Positions 1 to 11,200 of a stretch of DNA of 64,000 nucleotides are shown piece by piece. Position numbers and translations under genes: made by a program. Each line of letters begins with the position of its first letter. Position 1 is the stretch's first letter. Source of the DNA: Gammaproteobacteria bacterium (lineage in GTDB: Bacteria > Pseudomonadota > Gammaproteobacteria > Steroidobacterales > GCA-2729495); contig JAAERX010000153.1 in NCBI GenBank assembly GCA_024229935.1, forward strand, positions 24,554-88,553, written 5' to 3'. Below the pieces are notes generated by a model. It was not told the origin of the DNA. It was given only the letters and a program-made list of their open reading frames with translations, and made no database searches.

Positions 1-2267
1 GAATTGCGCAGATCATAAGGGTGCAGGGAAGCGCCATTCAGCAAAGCCCCAAAAATATCCATGACGGCCGCATCAAAACCATAGGGTGGAAGCAAACTGA
101 GCCTGTCAGTCATGCCAATATGTACTGCATTTGTATAAGTGCGGCAGTGATGCAGAACGTTCCGATGTGTCTGCATAACCCCCTTTGGGGTTCCGGTAGA
201 GCCAGACGTAAATAGAATGTATGCAAGTGTATCGGGTGCAATGCTGAGATCAGGGTTTGCAATATCAGCGGATGCATTAGGATCGAGTTCTACGATGCCC
301 AGCCCCTCATGTACCAGTTCATCCGCCAGGCTTCTGTGCTGAGCATCTGTAACAATCGCACTTAGCTTTGCTTCAGAACTAATCTGCTCATGACGTGCTG
401 TCGGGGCTTCCGGATCCAGCGGCACGTAGGCCATCCCAGCCTTAAGCACACCAAACAGACCCGCCAACATTGGCACATCCTGACCCACCAGCAGACCTAC
501 CCGCTGCTCACCATCACCAACCAGCGTACGCAGATCTTGCGCAACTTTATTAGCCTTTGAATTGAGTTGTGCATAGGTCCAACTCACCTCAGCAGAATGC
601 GCCACAAGCCTGTCGCCATGAGCACACACCTGCGCCTCAAAACGTTTAACTATGGATTGCTCTATTTCACTCGCAGGAAACTCTATAAAAATATTACCGG
701 GTTTTGCCGCAGTTTCAGCTGCCTGATGCCGAAGCAGATCCTGTTCATCAGACAAAGGCAATGCACCGATGCGCTGCAGAGAATCGGCTGCTATTCCTTC
801 GAGCATCGTAACAAGGCCGCGTGCCATCTCCTCGATGGTCAACCTGTCAAAAAGATCGGTGTTGTATTCAAATTCCAGCGCGAGACCCTGCTCACCGACA
901 TCAACAGAAAGCGCCAGATCAACCTTGGCCGTCGCACGCTCCACATGATCAAAATCTACATCCAAACCATGCCATTCGAGCGCACCACCGTTCTGGGTCC
1001 GTAAATTAAATAACACCTGAAACAACGGAGAGTGGCTGGGCTCTCGCTCGGGCCGTAATTCCTCCACCAGTTTTTCAAATGGCAAATCCTGATGGTCATA
1101 AGCAGAGAGCGTCACCTTGCGCACCCTCTCTAACAATTCTATGAATGTAGGGTTGCCTGTAATGTTTGTGCGCAACACCAGTGTATTGAGAAAAAAACCA
1201 ATAACAGATTCAAGCTCAGTGTGCTGCCTGCCCGCAATGGGCGTACCTATGACAACATCTTCAGTGCCGGCATAACGCGCGAGTAACACATCAAAGGCCG
1301 CCTGCATCAGCATAAACATACTGGCGCCCTGCGCTTGTGCTATTGCCTGCAACCTGCCCGTAAGCTCTTTAGGAACTTTGAATTTTACGTGATCACCAAC
1401 ATAGGTTTGTATAGCCGGACGTGGTCGGTCGGTTGGTAATTCCAGTAGCGGTGGGGCATCTGCAAGCGTATCCCGCCAGTAACTTATCTGACGATCAAGC
1501 TCTGCACCTTCCAGCCAGGCTCTTTGCCAGACTGCAAAATCAGCATATTGCACCGGCAGTTTCTGCAGCTGTGCAGACTTACCTGTGCAATGAGCCGCAT
1601 ACAGGAGGCTCAGCTCCTGGAACAAAATCGACATCGACCAGCCATCAGAAACAATATGATGAATATTAATCAATAGCCGATAATCATTAACAGCAGTCTC
1701 CAGCAGATAAACCCGGAGCAGCGGCCCCTTACTAAGATTAAATGGCAGCGAGGACTTTTTAACCAACCAGTCTGCCAGCCACGAATCCGTGGCGTCATGC
1801 TGTGTTTCCTGCTCAACTAAAATTTTGAATGAGCTGTCGATAACCTGCAACGGCATCGCTCCTTCAGATGCAAACCGGGTCCGCAAGGACTCATGCCGGG
1901 CTACAAGGTCATCAATTGCCGCCTGCAGGGCCGCGATATTGAGTTCACCCTTAAGACGCATCGACCATGGCATGCTATAGGTTGAACTACCGGGCTCCAG
2001 TTCATCCAGAAACCAGAGGCGTTGTTGTGAAAATGAAGCCGGTAGAGGCTGGTCACGATCGGCCGAGGTTATAGCCGAGCCCTGCTTCGCCACTGAGGCC
2101 TGGGCAGCAAGCAGAAAAGCGATGATATCCTGCTTTTGTATTTTCAGCTCAGCACGCAGTTCATCAGACAAACTGCCTTTGGGCGCCTGCAGGCGTAACT
2201 CGTCGTTATCCAGGTAAAGCCTGCCACCCAGATCACTGATTTTAGCTATGAGCTCCGCTGGACTCAT
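1..2267 (-). CDS. Non-ribosomal peptide synthetase, N-terminal part (TubC-type docking domain, condensation domain, partial adenylation domain); truncated by window edge
   Basis: Reverse-strand reading from ATG at 2267: MSPAELIAKISDLGGRLYLDNDELRLQAPKGSLSDELRAELKIQKQDII... then C-domain motif INIHHIVSDGWSMS and A-domain core LAYILFTSGSTGTPKGVMQTHRN; no stop before base 1. Not in the ORF track because it runs off the edge. Confidence 0.93.
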   Translation of the reverse strand, partial: MSPAELIAKISDLGGRLYLDNDELRLQAPKGSLSDELRAELKIQKQDIIAFLLAAQASVAKQGSAITSADRDQPLPASFSQQRLWFLDELEPGSSTYSMPWSMRLKGELNIAALQAAIDDLVARHESLRTRFASEGAMPLQVIDSSFKILVEQETQHDATDSWLADWLVKKSSLPFNLSKGPLLRVYLLETAVNDYRLLINIHHIVSDGWSMSILFQELSLLYAAHCTGKSAQLQKLPVQYADFAVWQRAWLEGAELDRQISYWRDTLADAPPLLELPTDRPRPAIQTYVGDHVKFKVPKELTGRLQAIAQAQGASMFMLMQAAFDVLLARYAGTEDVVIGTPIAGRQHTELESVIGFFLNTLVLRTNITGNPTFIELLERVRKVTLSAYDHQDLPFEKLVEELRPEREPSHSPLFQVLFNLRTQNGGALEWHGLDVDFDHVERATAKVDLALSVDVGEQGLALEFEYNTDLFDRLTIEEMARGLVTMLEGIAADSLQRIGALPLSDEQDLLRHQAAETAAKPGNIFIEFPASEIEQSIVKRFEAQVCAHGDRLVAHSAEVSWTYAQLNSKANKVAQDLRTLVGDGEQRVGLLVGQDVPMLAGLFGVLKAGMAYVPLDPEAPTARHEQISSEAKLSAIVTDAQHRSLADELVHEGLGIVELDPNASADIANPDLSIAPDTLAYILFTSGSTGTPKGVMQTHRNVLHHCRTYTNAVHIGMTDRLSLLPPYGFDAAVMDIFGALLNGASLHPYDLRN

Positions 2268-5200
2268 ATGGAGATATCCTCCATATCCTCACCTTCCAGA
2301 TTTAGTGGAGCTGCACCTGCAGCCAAGCTGAATGCGTCCACGGCAACAGCAAGGGATGCAACACTCGCATAATCAAAAATATACATGAGGGGCAGTTCTG
2401 CATTAAGTGTATTCCTGATTCTTGCAACAAGCTGTGTAGCAAGCAGTGAATGACCTCCCAAAACGAAGAAATTATCGTTAATACCTACTTTATCCAACTG
2501 CAGTATATCTGCCCATATCTCAGCCAGAGCCTCTTCGGTCGGTGTACCCGGTGCGACATAGTTATCCCCGCTCTCCCATTCAGGTGCCGGTAGCGCCTTG
2601 CGGTCTATCTTACCATTCGGAGTCAGGGGCAGTTCATCAAGCTGCATGAAGGCGGCAGGAACCATGTATTGTGGCAAGCTTGCGTATAGTTGCTCACGCA
2701 AGCTATTTACTTCAAGATCCGGCTCAGCAGAAGTCAGGTAACACACCAAACGTTGATCACCAGGCAGATCTTCCCGTAGCAGCAGCACGGCCTGATCAAC
2801 GCTATCACAATCACGCACAGCCGCTTCAATTTCACCCAATTCAATGCGGAAGCCACGTAACTTCACCTGGAAGTCGGTACGTCCAAGTACCTGAATGCTG
2901 CCATCCGGAATAAATTTTGCTAAATCCCCGGTACGATACATCCGACCACCAGAAACACTGACAAACGTATCTGCCACAAAACGATCAGCTGTTAAATCAG
3001 GGCGGTCACGGTAGCCGCGCGCCAAACCTTCTCCACCAATAAAAAGTTCACCCGCCACACCAACCGGCACCGGTTGTAACTGTTCATCAAGTATATACAT
3101 GCTCGTATTATAGATAGGCCGGCCAACCGAGATCACAGGTTCTGCAGGGTCAAAACGATGACAGGAAGACCAGATTGTCGTCTCCGTGGGTCCATACATG
3201 TTCCAAACTCCACTCGTGGCTGCATGTAGTTGTTCCGCAAGCTCCCGGTCCAGCGCTTCACCACCACACAACACAGTGAGACTTTTGGAGCCTTGCCAAC
3301 CCGTCTGCAGCAACATACGCCAGGTTGCCGGCGTTGCCTGCATCACTGAAATAGCAGCATCTCCCAGCAATGCTTTTAGCTCAAAGCCATCAGCGGCCTG
3401 CTCACGGGTTGCCAGCACCACCGTAGCACCCACACTCAATGGCAACAGCAACTCCAATACAGAAATATCAAAACTCAGCGTGGTCACTGCCAGCAGACGA
3501 TCCGCCCCGGTCAAACCGGGTGTACTTGCCATGCTGTTGAGGAAGTTAACAACCGAGCGGTGTTCTAACTGAACACCTTTGGGCTTACCCGTTGAACCCG
3601 AGGTATAGATTACATAGGCGAGGTTATCGGCTTGCATACCGGTATTTACAGGCGCTTTGTCATCACTCACATTAAGCGGCCCAAGTGCATCAACACAAAT
3701 CAGCTCTGCTGTAGCAGCCGGAATACTCTCAACCAGAGATGTCTGAGTAATAACTACCGGCGCACCTGAATCTTCCAGCATGTAGGCAATACGGTCTTCA
3801 GGGTACGCAGGATCCAGTGGCAGGTAAGCACCACCCGCTTTATGCACGCCCAAAAGACCAACCATCATCTCAATTGAGCGCTCCAGACATAAACCCACCA
3901 GTACGTCAGGGCCGACACCGGATTCACGCAACCGGTGGGCAAGCTGGTTCGCTCGCCGATCCAGTTCTACATAGCTTAATGAAGTACCACCACACTCCAG
4001 CGCAACTGCCTCTGGCACAAGAGCAACCTGCTCTGCAAATAAATCCACCAGCGTTGTATCACGCGGGTAGTCGAACCCCGTGTCATTCCAGTCAACCAGT
4101 AACTGTTGCCGCTCCTGCTCCTGCAGCAATGGCAGTTCGGCAATGTGTACATTCGGGTGCGCAGCCACACCTTCAAGCAACATCACAAAATGATCAAGCA
4201 TGCGCTCTATCGTGACTGCATCAAAAATATCCTTGCTGTATTCAAGGTGAACATTCAGACCATCAGGCTGACTTGTCAACGACATAAACAAGTCAAACTT
4301 GGCAGTTTGAAAATCAACTTCAACCATTTCCAATTGCAGGTCGGGCAATTCACCAGGGCTTGCCGCTTGCGTCACGACTGTAAACATGACTTGAAATAAT
4401 GGCGAGTGACTGGTGTCCCTGACAGGCTGTAACTCTGTCACCAGCTGCTCAAATGGCAGATCCTGATGCGCATATGCATCGAGTGTGTTGGCTTTAATTT
4501 GCCGGAGAAATTCAATAAAGGTCGGGTCCCCGCTCACATCCGCACGTAAAACCAACATATTCAGGAAAAACCCGATGAGGCCTTCAAGTGATGATTGCTT
4601 ACGACCCGTTACTGGCGTGCCGATGACAACATCTGTCTCACGGCTGTAGCGCGCCAGCAAAATATCAAACACTGCCTGGAGCACCATAAATAATGTAGCG
4701 CCCTGCTGGTGACCAATGCGTTTTAATGAATCATTTAATTTAGCTGGTAAAAAGCGGTTAACAGCACCGCCCTCAAAACTTCTTTGTAGCGGGCGTGGTC
4801 TGTCAATCGGCAACTCAATGACTGCCGGTATGCCCGCAAGCTGATCACACCAATACTGAAGCTGTCGTTGTGACTCTGCACCACTTAATAACTGTTGCTG
4901 CCAGAAAGCGTAATCCGCATATTGAATCGGAAGATCTGGCAATGACTCAGATTCCAGCCCACAGTGTGCTCGATAAAAGCTGAGGAAGTCCCGATACATA
5001 ACTTCCATAGACCAAACATCAGCAATGATGTGGTGAATAAGGATGACAAACACATAACTGTCATCGCTGACATGCAATAACCGAACTTTAAACAACGGCC
5101 CCTGTGCAAGGTCATAGGGCTCATTGACCAGCTCTATAAGTGTGCTGCGTACAAGCTGATCATCTGCGCCAGGCATCTCAAGCACTTCAACAGGAACATC

Positions 5201-8200
5201 GAGGTGCTCAGCAATTAACTGCAGCGCCTCTCCCTTCCTGTCAATAAAAGTTGAACGCAGAGTTTCATGACGAGCCACCAGATCATTTACAGCAGACTGT
5301 ATTGCATCCAGCCGCAGCGCCCCGGTCATTCGTACCGGTGCAAACATATGATAAGCAGGGTTATCACCTTCAAGTTGATCGAGGAACCAAAGGCGTTGCT
5401 GGGCAAATGATAAAGGAGCCCCATCTTTATGCGGTACAGGCACAATATTGCTAACACCGGCCTCAGCACCATCCAGCGAAACTGCAAAATCTGCCACGGC
5501 TGGATACTTGAAAAGCATACCTATGCCGGGCTCGATATTCAGAGCATCCCGGATACGCGAGATCAATTTTGTTGCAAGTAATGAATGACCACCAAGCAGG
5601 AAGAAATCATCATGGACACCAACCCGATCAACACCTAATACATCAGCCCACAAGCCGGCCAGAATTTCTTCAGTAGGTGTGCGCGGCGCTACATAGCGTT
5701 TTTCATCGTACTGAATTTCTGGCAACGGTAATGCCAGCCTGTCGAGCTTGCCGTTCGGCGTGAGCGGAATAGCATCAAGCTCAACAAATGCAGCTGGAAT
5801 CATGTACTCAGGCAATAAGCCCTGCAGGTAATGACGTAATGTACTGCCATCCGGCGACATTTGTTCTGCACTAACAAAATAGGCCACCAGCCGTTCTTCA
5901 TCCGGCTGATCCTTGCGTAGAATGACCACGCATTGCTCAACAGTAGAATACCCGGCCAGCGCTGCTTCAACCTCTCCAGGCTCTACTCTGTTACCGCGGA
6001 TCTTAAGCTGTTGGTCTCGTCTGCCAACAAACACGATTTGCCCATCTGGCAGGTAACGGCAAATATCACCCGTACGATAATTTTTCTCATCGCTACCGGG
6101 TACGGGAATAAAGGTGCTTGCCGTCAGGTCTGCATCCCCCCAGTAACCCGGACTGGTATATTCACTTCGAATACAAAGCTCGCCATGCAATACCGCTGAC
6201 TCACCCTCAGGAACTACTAACTCTACATTTGCACCATCTACAGGCAGCCCCAAGGGTAGTTTTGCGCCAACAACCTGGGTTTCATGATCAGCAAAGCAGA
6301 CCATTGCAATTGAGTATTCAGTAGCGCCCATCAGGTTGGAGAAAATGACATCCGTGCCAAATCGATCCTGAAATAAATTCAGATCCGTCAACCGGGCTTC
6401 TTCACCACCCAGAACAACAATGCGAATGGCAGTCAATTCTTCGGCAGCTGGCTGCTCAAATAAAAACCGGAATACTGTCGGTGTTGAATGGAAGACTGTG
6501 ACCTGCTGTTCTGCCAGCTGCTGGCGTATATCAGCTGCAGAAACCTGTTCCCTTATATCAACAGGACAAAGACATGCGCCATTAAGTAAGGCGCCATAAA
6601 TATCCATGACTGCCGCATCATAACCATAGGGAGCAAACAAGCTCAGCCTGTCATCACTGTTGATATGCATTGCATCGCTGTATGTACGAATGTGATGCAA
6701 AGCATTTCTATGTGTCTGAGTAACCCCTTTGGGCGTCCCCGTCGAACCAGAAGTAAAGAGAATATAAGCCAGCGAATCCTGATCAATAAGCAACTCAGGA
6801 TTTGCTGCATCACTCTCGGCAGGCTGATCAGCTAATACAATAGTTAGTGCAACAGCTGCATTACGCACCAACTCACCTGCAAGACTCTGTCGTTGGGCAT
6901 CACTTACGATGACAGCAAGCTCCGCCTCTGCAAATATTTTCTGCAGGCGGCTGACCGGCGCTTTCGGGTCAAGCGGCACATAGGTCAGCCCGGCCTTTAA
7001 AGCGCCAAGCATCCCGGCCAACATCGGTGCATTTTGCCCCAGCAGCAAACCCACACGTTCACCTGGCTCAAAACCACTGGCAATTAATTCATGCGCAACC
7101 TTGTTAGCACGCACGTTCAGCTCCGCATAACTCCAGCTTTCTGAGTCACTCAAAACCACACAAGCCTCTGGTGTCAGCTGTACTTGTTGCTCAAAACATG
7201 AGGCTAACGATGAACTGGTCGTTAGCTCCTGAAAAGGCTGGGATACATTAGACGGACCAGTCTGAGCAGTAATCTTAAGTGACGTATCTTCCAAACGCAG
7301 GAGGTCTGCCACTTGCAGGTCAGTCGCCGCAACCACCCGGTGCAGCATCTGTCTGAATTGTTCAAGCAATTGCTCAATTGCAGCAGCTGTGTAGCAGCCT
7401 GTGTCATATGACAATCGCAATACCAGCTGCTCACTGATACTGACAGCCGCCGCTAAAGGTAAACTCGTCCAACCCCGTGATTGCATATCTGTAACACGCA
7501 ATGTGTTGCGATCGGACCAAAGTGAACTCGCATCCGGGTAGTTTTCAAAAATTAAGACAGAATTAAATAAGGCAGAACCCTGGGGTACGCTCGACCAACC
7601 CTGCACATCCACCAGAGATATATACTCATGTTGGCGCGAGGCAAGTTGTAACTCCTGAATGCCCGCCATCCATTCCTGCAGGGAAACATCTGGCTGTACT
7701 TTGATGCGCACCGGCAATGCATTTAGAAATAAGCCAACAATGGATTCAACATTCTTCAGTTCTGCTGGTCGCCCTGAAGTGGTGGCACCAAACAAAACAT
7801 CATCTTCACCGGTGTAACGACTAATCAACAGCGCCCAGATACCCTGCACCAGAGTATTTGCGGTAAGCCGCATAGTCTTGGCAAGTTGCCGAATCTGCGC
7901 AGTCTCAGCAGGTTCAAGGCTCATAAAACACTTTGCGTAGCTACTGGCATTATCAGTGCCGGGAAATTCTTTACTGGCGGCAGGTAAAGGGGTTGGCGCT
8001 GCAAACCCCTGCAGGGTTTCTTGCCAAAATTGCCTGGCTTCTTCTTTATCCTGATCCTGCAACCAGGCAATATAATCCCTGTATGAACGCGCTGGTGACA
8101 GCGTTAGCTGCTTGCTCTGAAGCGCAGCTTCATAGGCCTGAAAGAGTTCATCCAGCACCACCGGTATCGACCAGCCATCTATAACAATATGGTGATGACT

Positions 8201-11200
8201 CCAGACAAAGCGGAAATCCTGCTCACCAAACTGGACAAGTAACAACCGCATTAAGGGTGCGCTGCTAAGTTCATACCCCCGCTTCTGATCTTCAACAAGC
8301 CAAAGTTCAAGCTGCTGTTCCTGATCAGCAGAACCCAGATGACTCCAATCTAGGAATTGCAGCGGAATTTCTACCTGCTTGTGAACTATAGTGAGTGGCT
8401 CATCCAGTCCACTTTGCAGGAAGGATGAACGTAATGATGTATGCCTTGCAACCACAGTTTGCCAGGCCTTCTCAAACGCGCCTGGGTTAAGGTTCCCCTC
8501 AAGGTTCCATATCACCTGCGTGAGATAAACCTGACTTGTATGGTCTGCATCATCGCCAGCAAATGCGCTGTGGAACAGCATGCCATGCTGCATAGGTGTG
8601 ACCGGATAAATATCTTCAAGGTCAGGGCACTCAGTGAGGAGCGCATCAACAGCAAACTGATCCAATTGCACCAATGGAAAGTCAGACGGTGTGAAACCAG
8701 AATTGCCTGGCTCAACACAATGCTCAACCAGGGAAGCAAGCTCATGTATGAAGGCATTAGCAATTCGTTCTATTGTTGCTGATTCATGCAGGTTTTCACT
8801 GTATGAAAAGCCCATCTGCAATTTGCCATCAAAAACGCTGCCATTGATATCAATCAGATGTGACCGCTGACGAGTCAACGCCTGATCAGGACCTGTCTGG
8901 CCTGCGGCCGGAACAAAAGCAGAATCTTGGGAAAAAGTCTGATCAAACTGCCCAAGATAGTTAAACAAAATAGGCGCAGCAGGGAGCCTGGCAAAAACAT
9001 CATGCACTTCGGCAGAGTGATGCAGATAACGCAATAGCCCAAAAGCAAAACCATTTGCCGGAAGTGCCCGCAGTTGCTCCTTGATACTTTTGATTCGATC
9101 AGAGGCCGTAGCATTTGGTGCAACATTTATGGAGACGGGATAAATCGTGGTAAACCAACCCACTGTACGTGAAACATCCAGATCAATTTCTTCATCACGC
9201 CCATGCCCTTCCATATCAATAAGCACAGCCCCCTGACCCGTCCAGTCCGATACGGCACTACCCAGCGCCGTTAGCAGCAGGTCATTGACCTGAGTCCGAT
9301 AAGCCTGCGGCGCCTCCTGTAATAATTGCCGCGTAGTCTGCTCATCCAACGATACTGTGACAGTTCGTGCGGAATCGACCAGGTTCTCCCCGTCCGCATG
9401 ATCAACCGGCAAAGTGCACTCAGGCCAGGACTGTTGCTGCCAATAACTCAGCTCAGACTTTGCCCTGTCTGTGCTGGCGTAATGCTGTAACTGCTCTGAC
9501 CAGGCTTTAAACGAACTGCTCTTCGCCGGAAGTTCAGGCTGCTTATTCTGACTAATAGCCGCATAAGCGGATTCAATATCTTCAAGCAGTATTCGCCAGG
9601 AAACCCCATCAACAACAAGGTGATGAATAACAATCAACAGTCGGTCGGGCCGGTTACTTCCAAGCTCAAAGCCAATTGTTTTGATCAGCAATCCAGCATT
9701 AAGATCAAATGAGGCCTGCAAACGCATAGCCTCCTCATACATGCGCTGGTCCTGATCAGCCGGGGACAATTCATGCAAATCAACATGGGCATGAATAGAC
9801 CTGGCTTGGGGCTCACCTATAGTTTGCAACCACTGGCTATCAACAAACTTGAAAGAGCTACGCAAAGCATCATGCTGCCGCACAATTGCCTGAAATACTG
9901 ACTCAAGCAAATCAGCATCAAGTCTGCCCTCATGGTCTAATAAGGTTGATTGATTAAAATACTGTTTATCTACAGATGATTGTTCAAAAAACCAGTGCTG
10001 CACGGGTATTAAGGGGAAGCTGCCGGTAACCAGTCCCTGCTCAGCAGCTACCACAACCACACTGCCAGCAACGTCAGCAAGCTCAGCAATTGTCTGATGC
10101 TTAAATACTTGTTTTGGCGTGAGGTGTAAACCAGCTTTAGCAGCACGGGCAATAATCTGAATACTCAGAATAGAGTCACCACCTAGCTCAAAGAAATTAT
10201 CGTGTATACCCACACGCTCTATATGTAATAAGTCAGACCATATCTGGGCAAGCACACGTTCATGATCAGTGCCTGCCGGGATGTATTCATCGGCAACATC
10301 ACGCCGACCTTCCGGTTCTGGCAAGGCCTTGCGGTCAACCTTGCCATTGGCCAGTAAAGGGAATTCCTGCAAGGGCACAAACACAGCCGGCACCATATAC
10401 TCAGGTAACTGCTGCTTTAAGGCGTCACGTAATTGCGGGATATCCGCTGCATTACCATCTGCAGCTGTAACATAGGCGACCAGTCGTTTGTTGCCCGCTA
10501 CATCTTCATGCAACATCACCAGGCTTTGCTTTACACCGGGCAGTGCATCAAGACTTGCCTCAATTTCCCCCAGCTCTATGCGAAACCCACGTAACTTAAC
10601 CTGGTGGTCTATACGGCCAAGAAATTCGATCGCCCCATCATTACGCCAGCGCACCAGGTCACCACTGCGGTAAATGCGTGCATCGCTGGTGGAACTAAAG
10701 GGATCCACAATAAAGCGTTCCGCTGTCAGCTCAGGTCGGTTGATATAGCCACGCGCAACCTGCTCACCGGCTATCCATAATTCACCCGCAACACCCACAG
10801 GTGCCATCTGACCATTGGGCTCAACCACATGAATCCGTGTATTAGCAACGGGCCTGCCAATGGGTACAGAAGTGTCCGTGCTATCACGGTCACAAGCCCA
10901 GTAAGTAACATCAATGGCCGCCTCTGTGGGACCGTAAAGGTTATGCAGTTCTGCTGTACCCAACGTTTCAAAAAAACGTGTTTGCAACTCATGTGGTAAT
11001 GCTTCGCCAGAACAGATAACCCGCTTCAGACTGGAACAATTACCGGCATGTGAGTCCTGCAGAAATACCTGCAACATGGACGGCACAAAGTGCATCGTGG
11101 TAACACCATGCTCCTGAATAATATCGGTCAGGTAAGTACTATCCTTGTGCCCGTCAGGACGAGCCATTACCAATGTTGCACCTGAAATCAGGGGCCAGAA

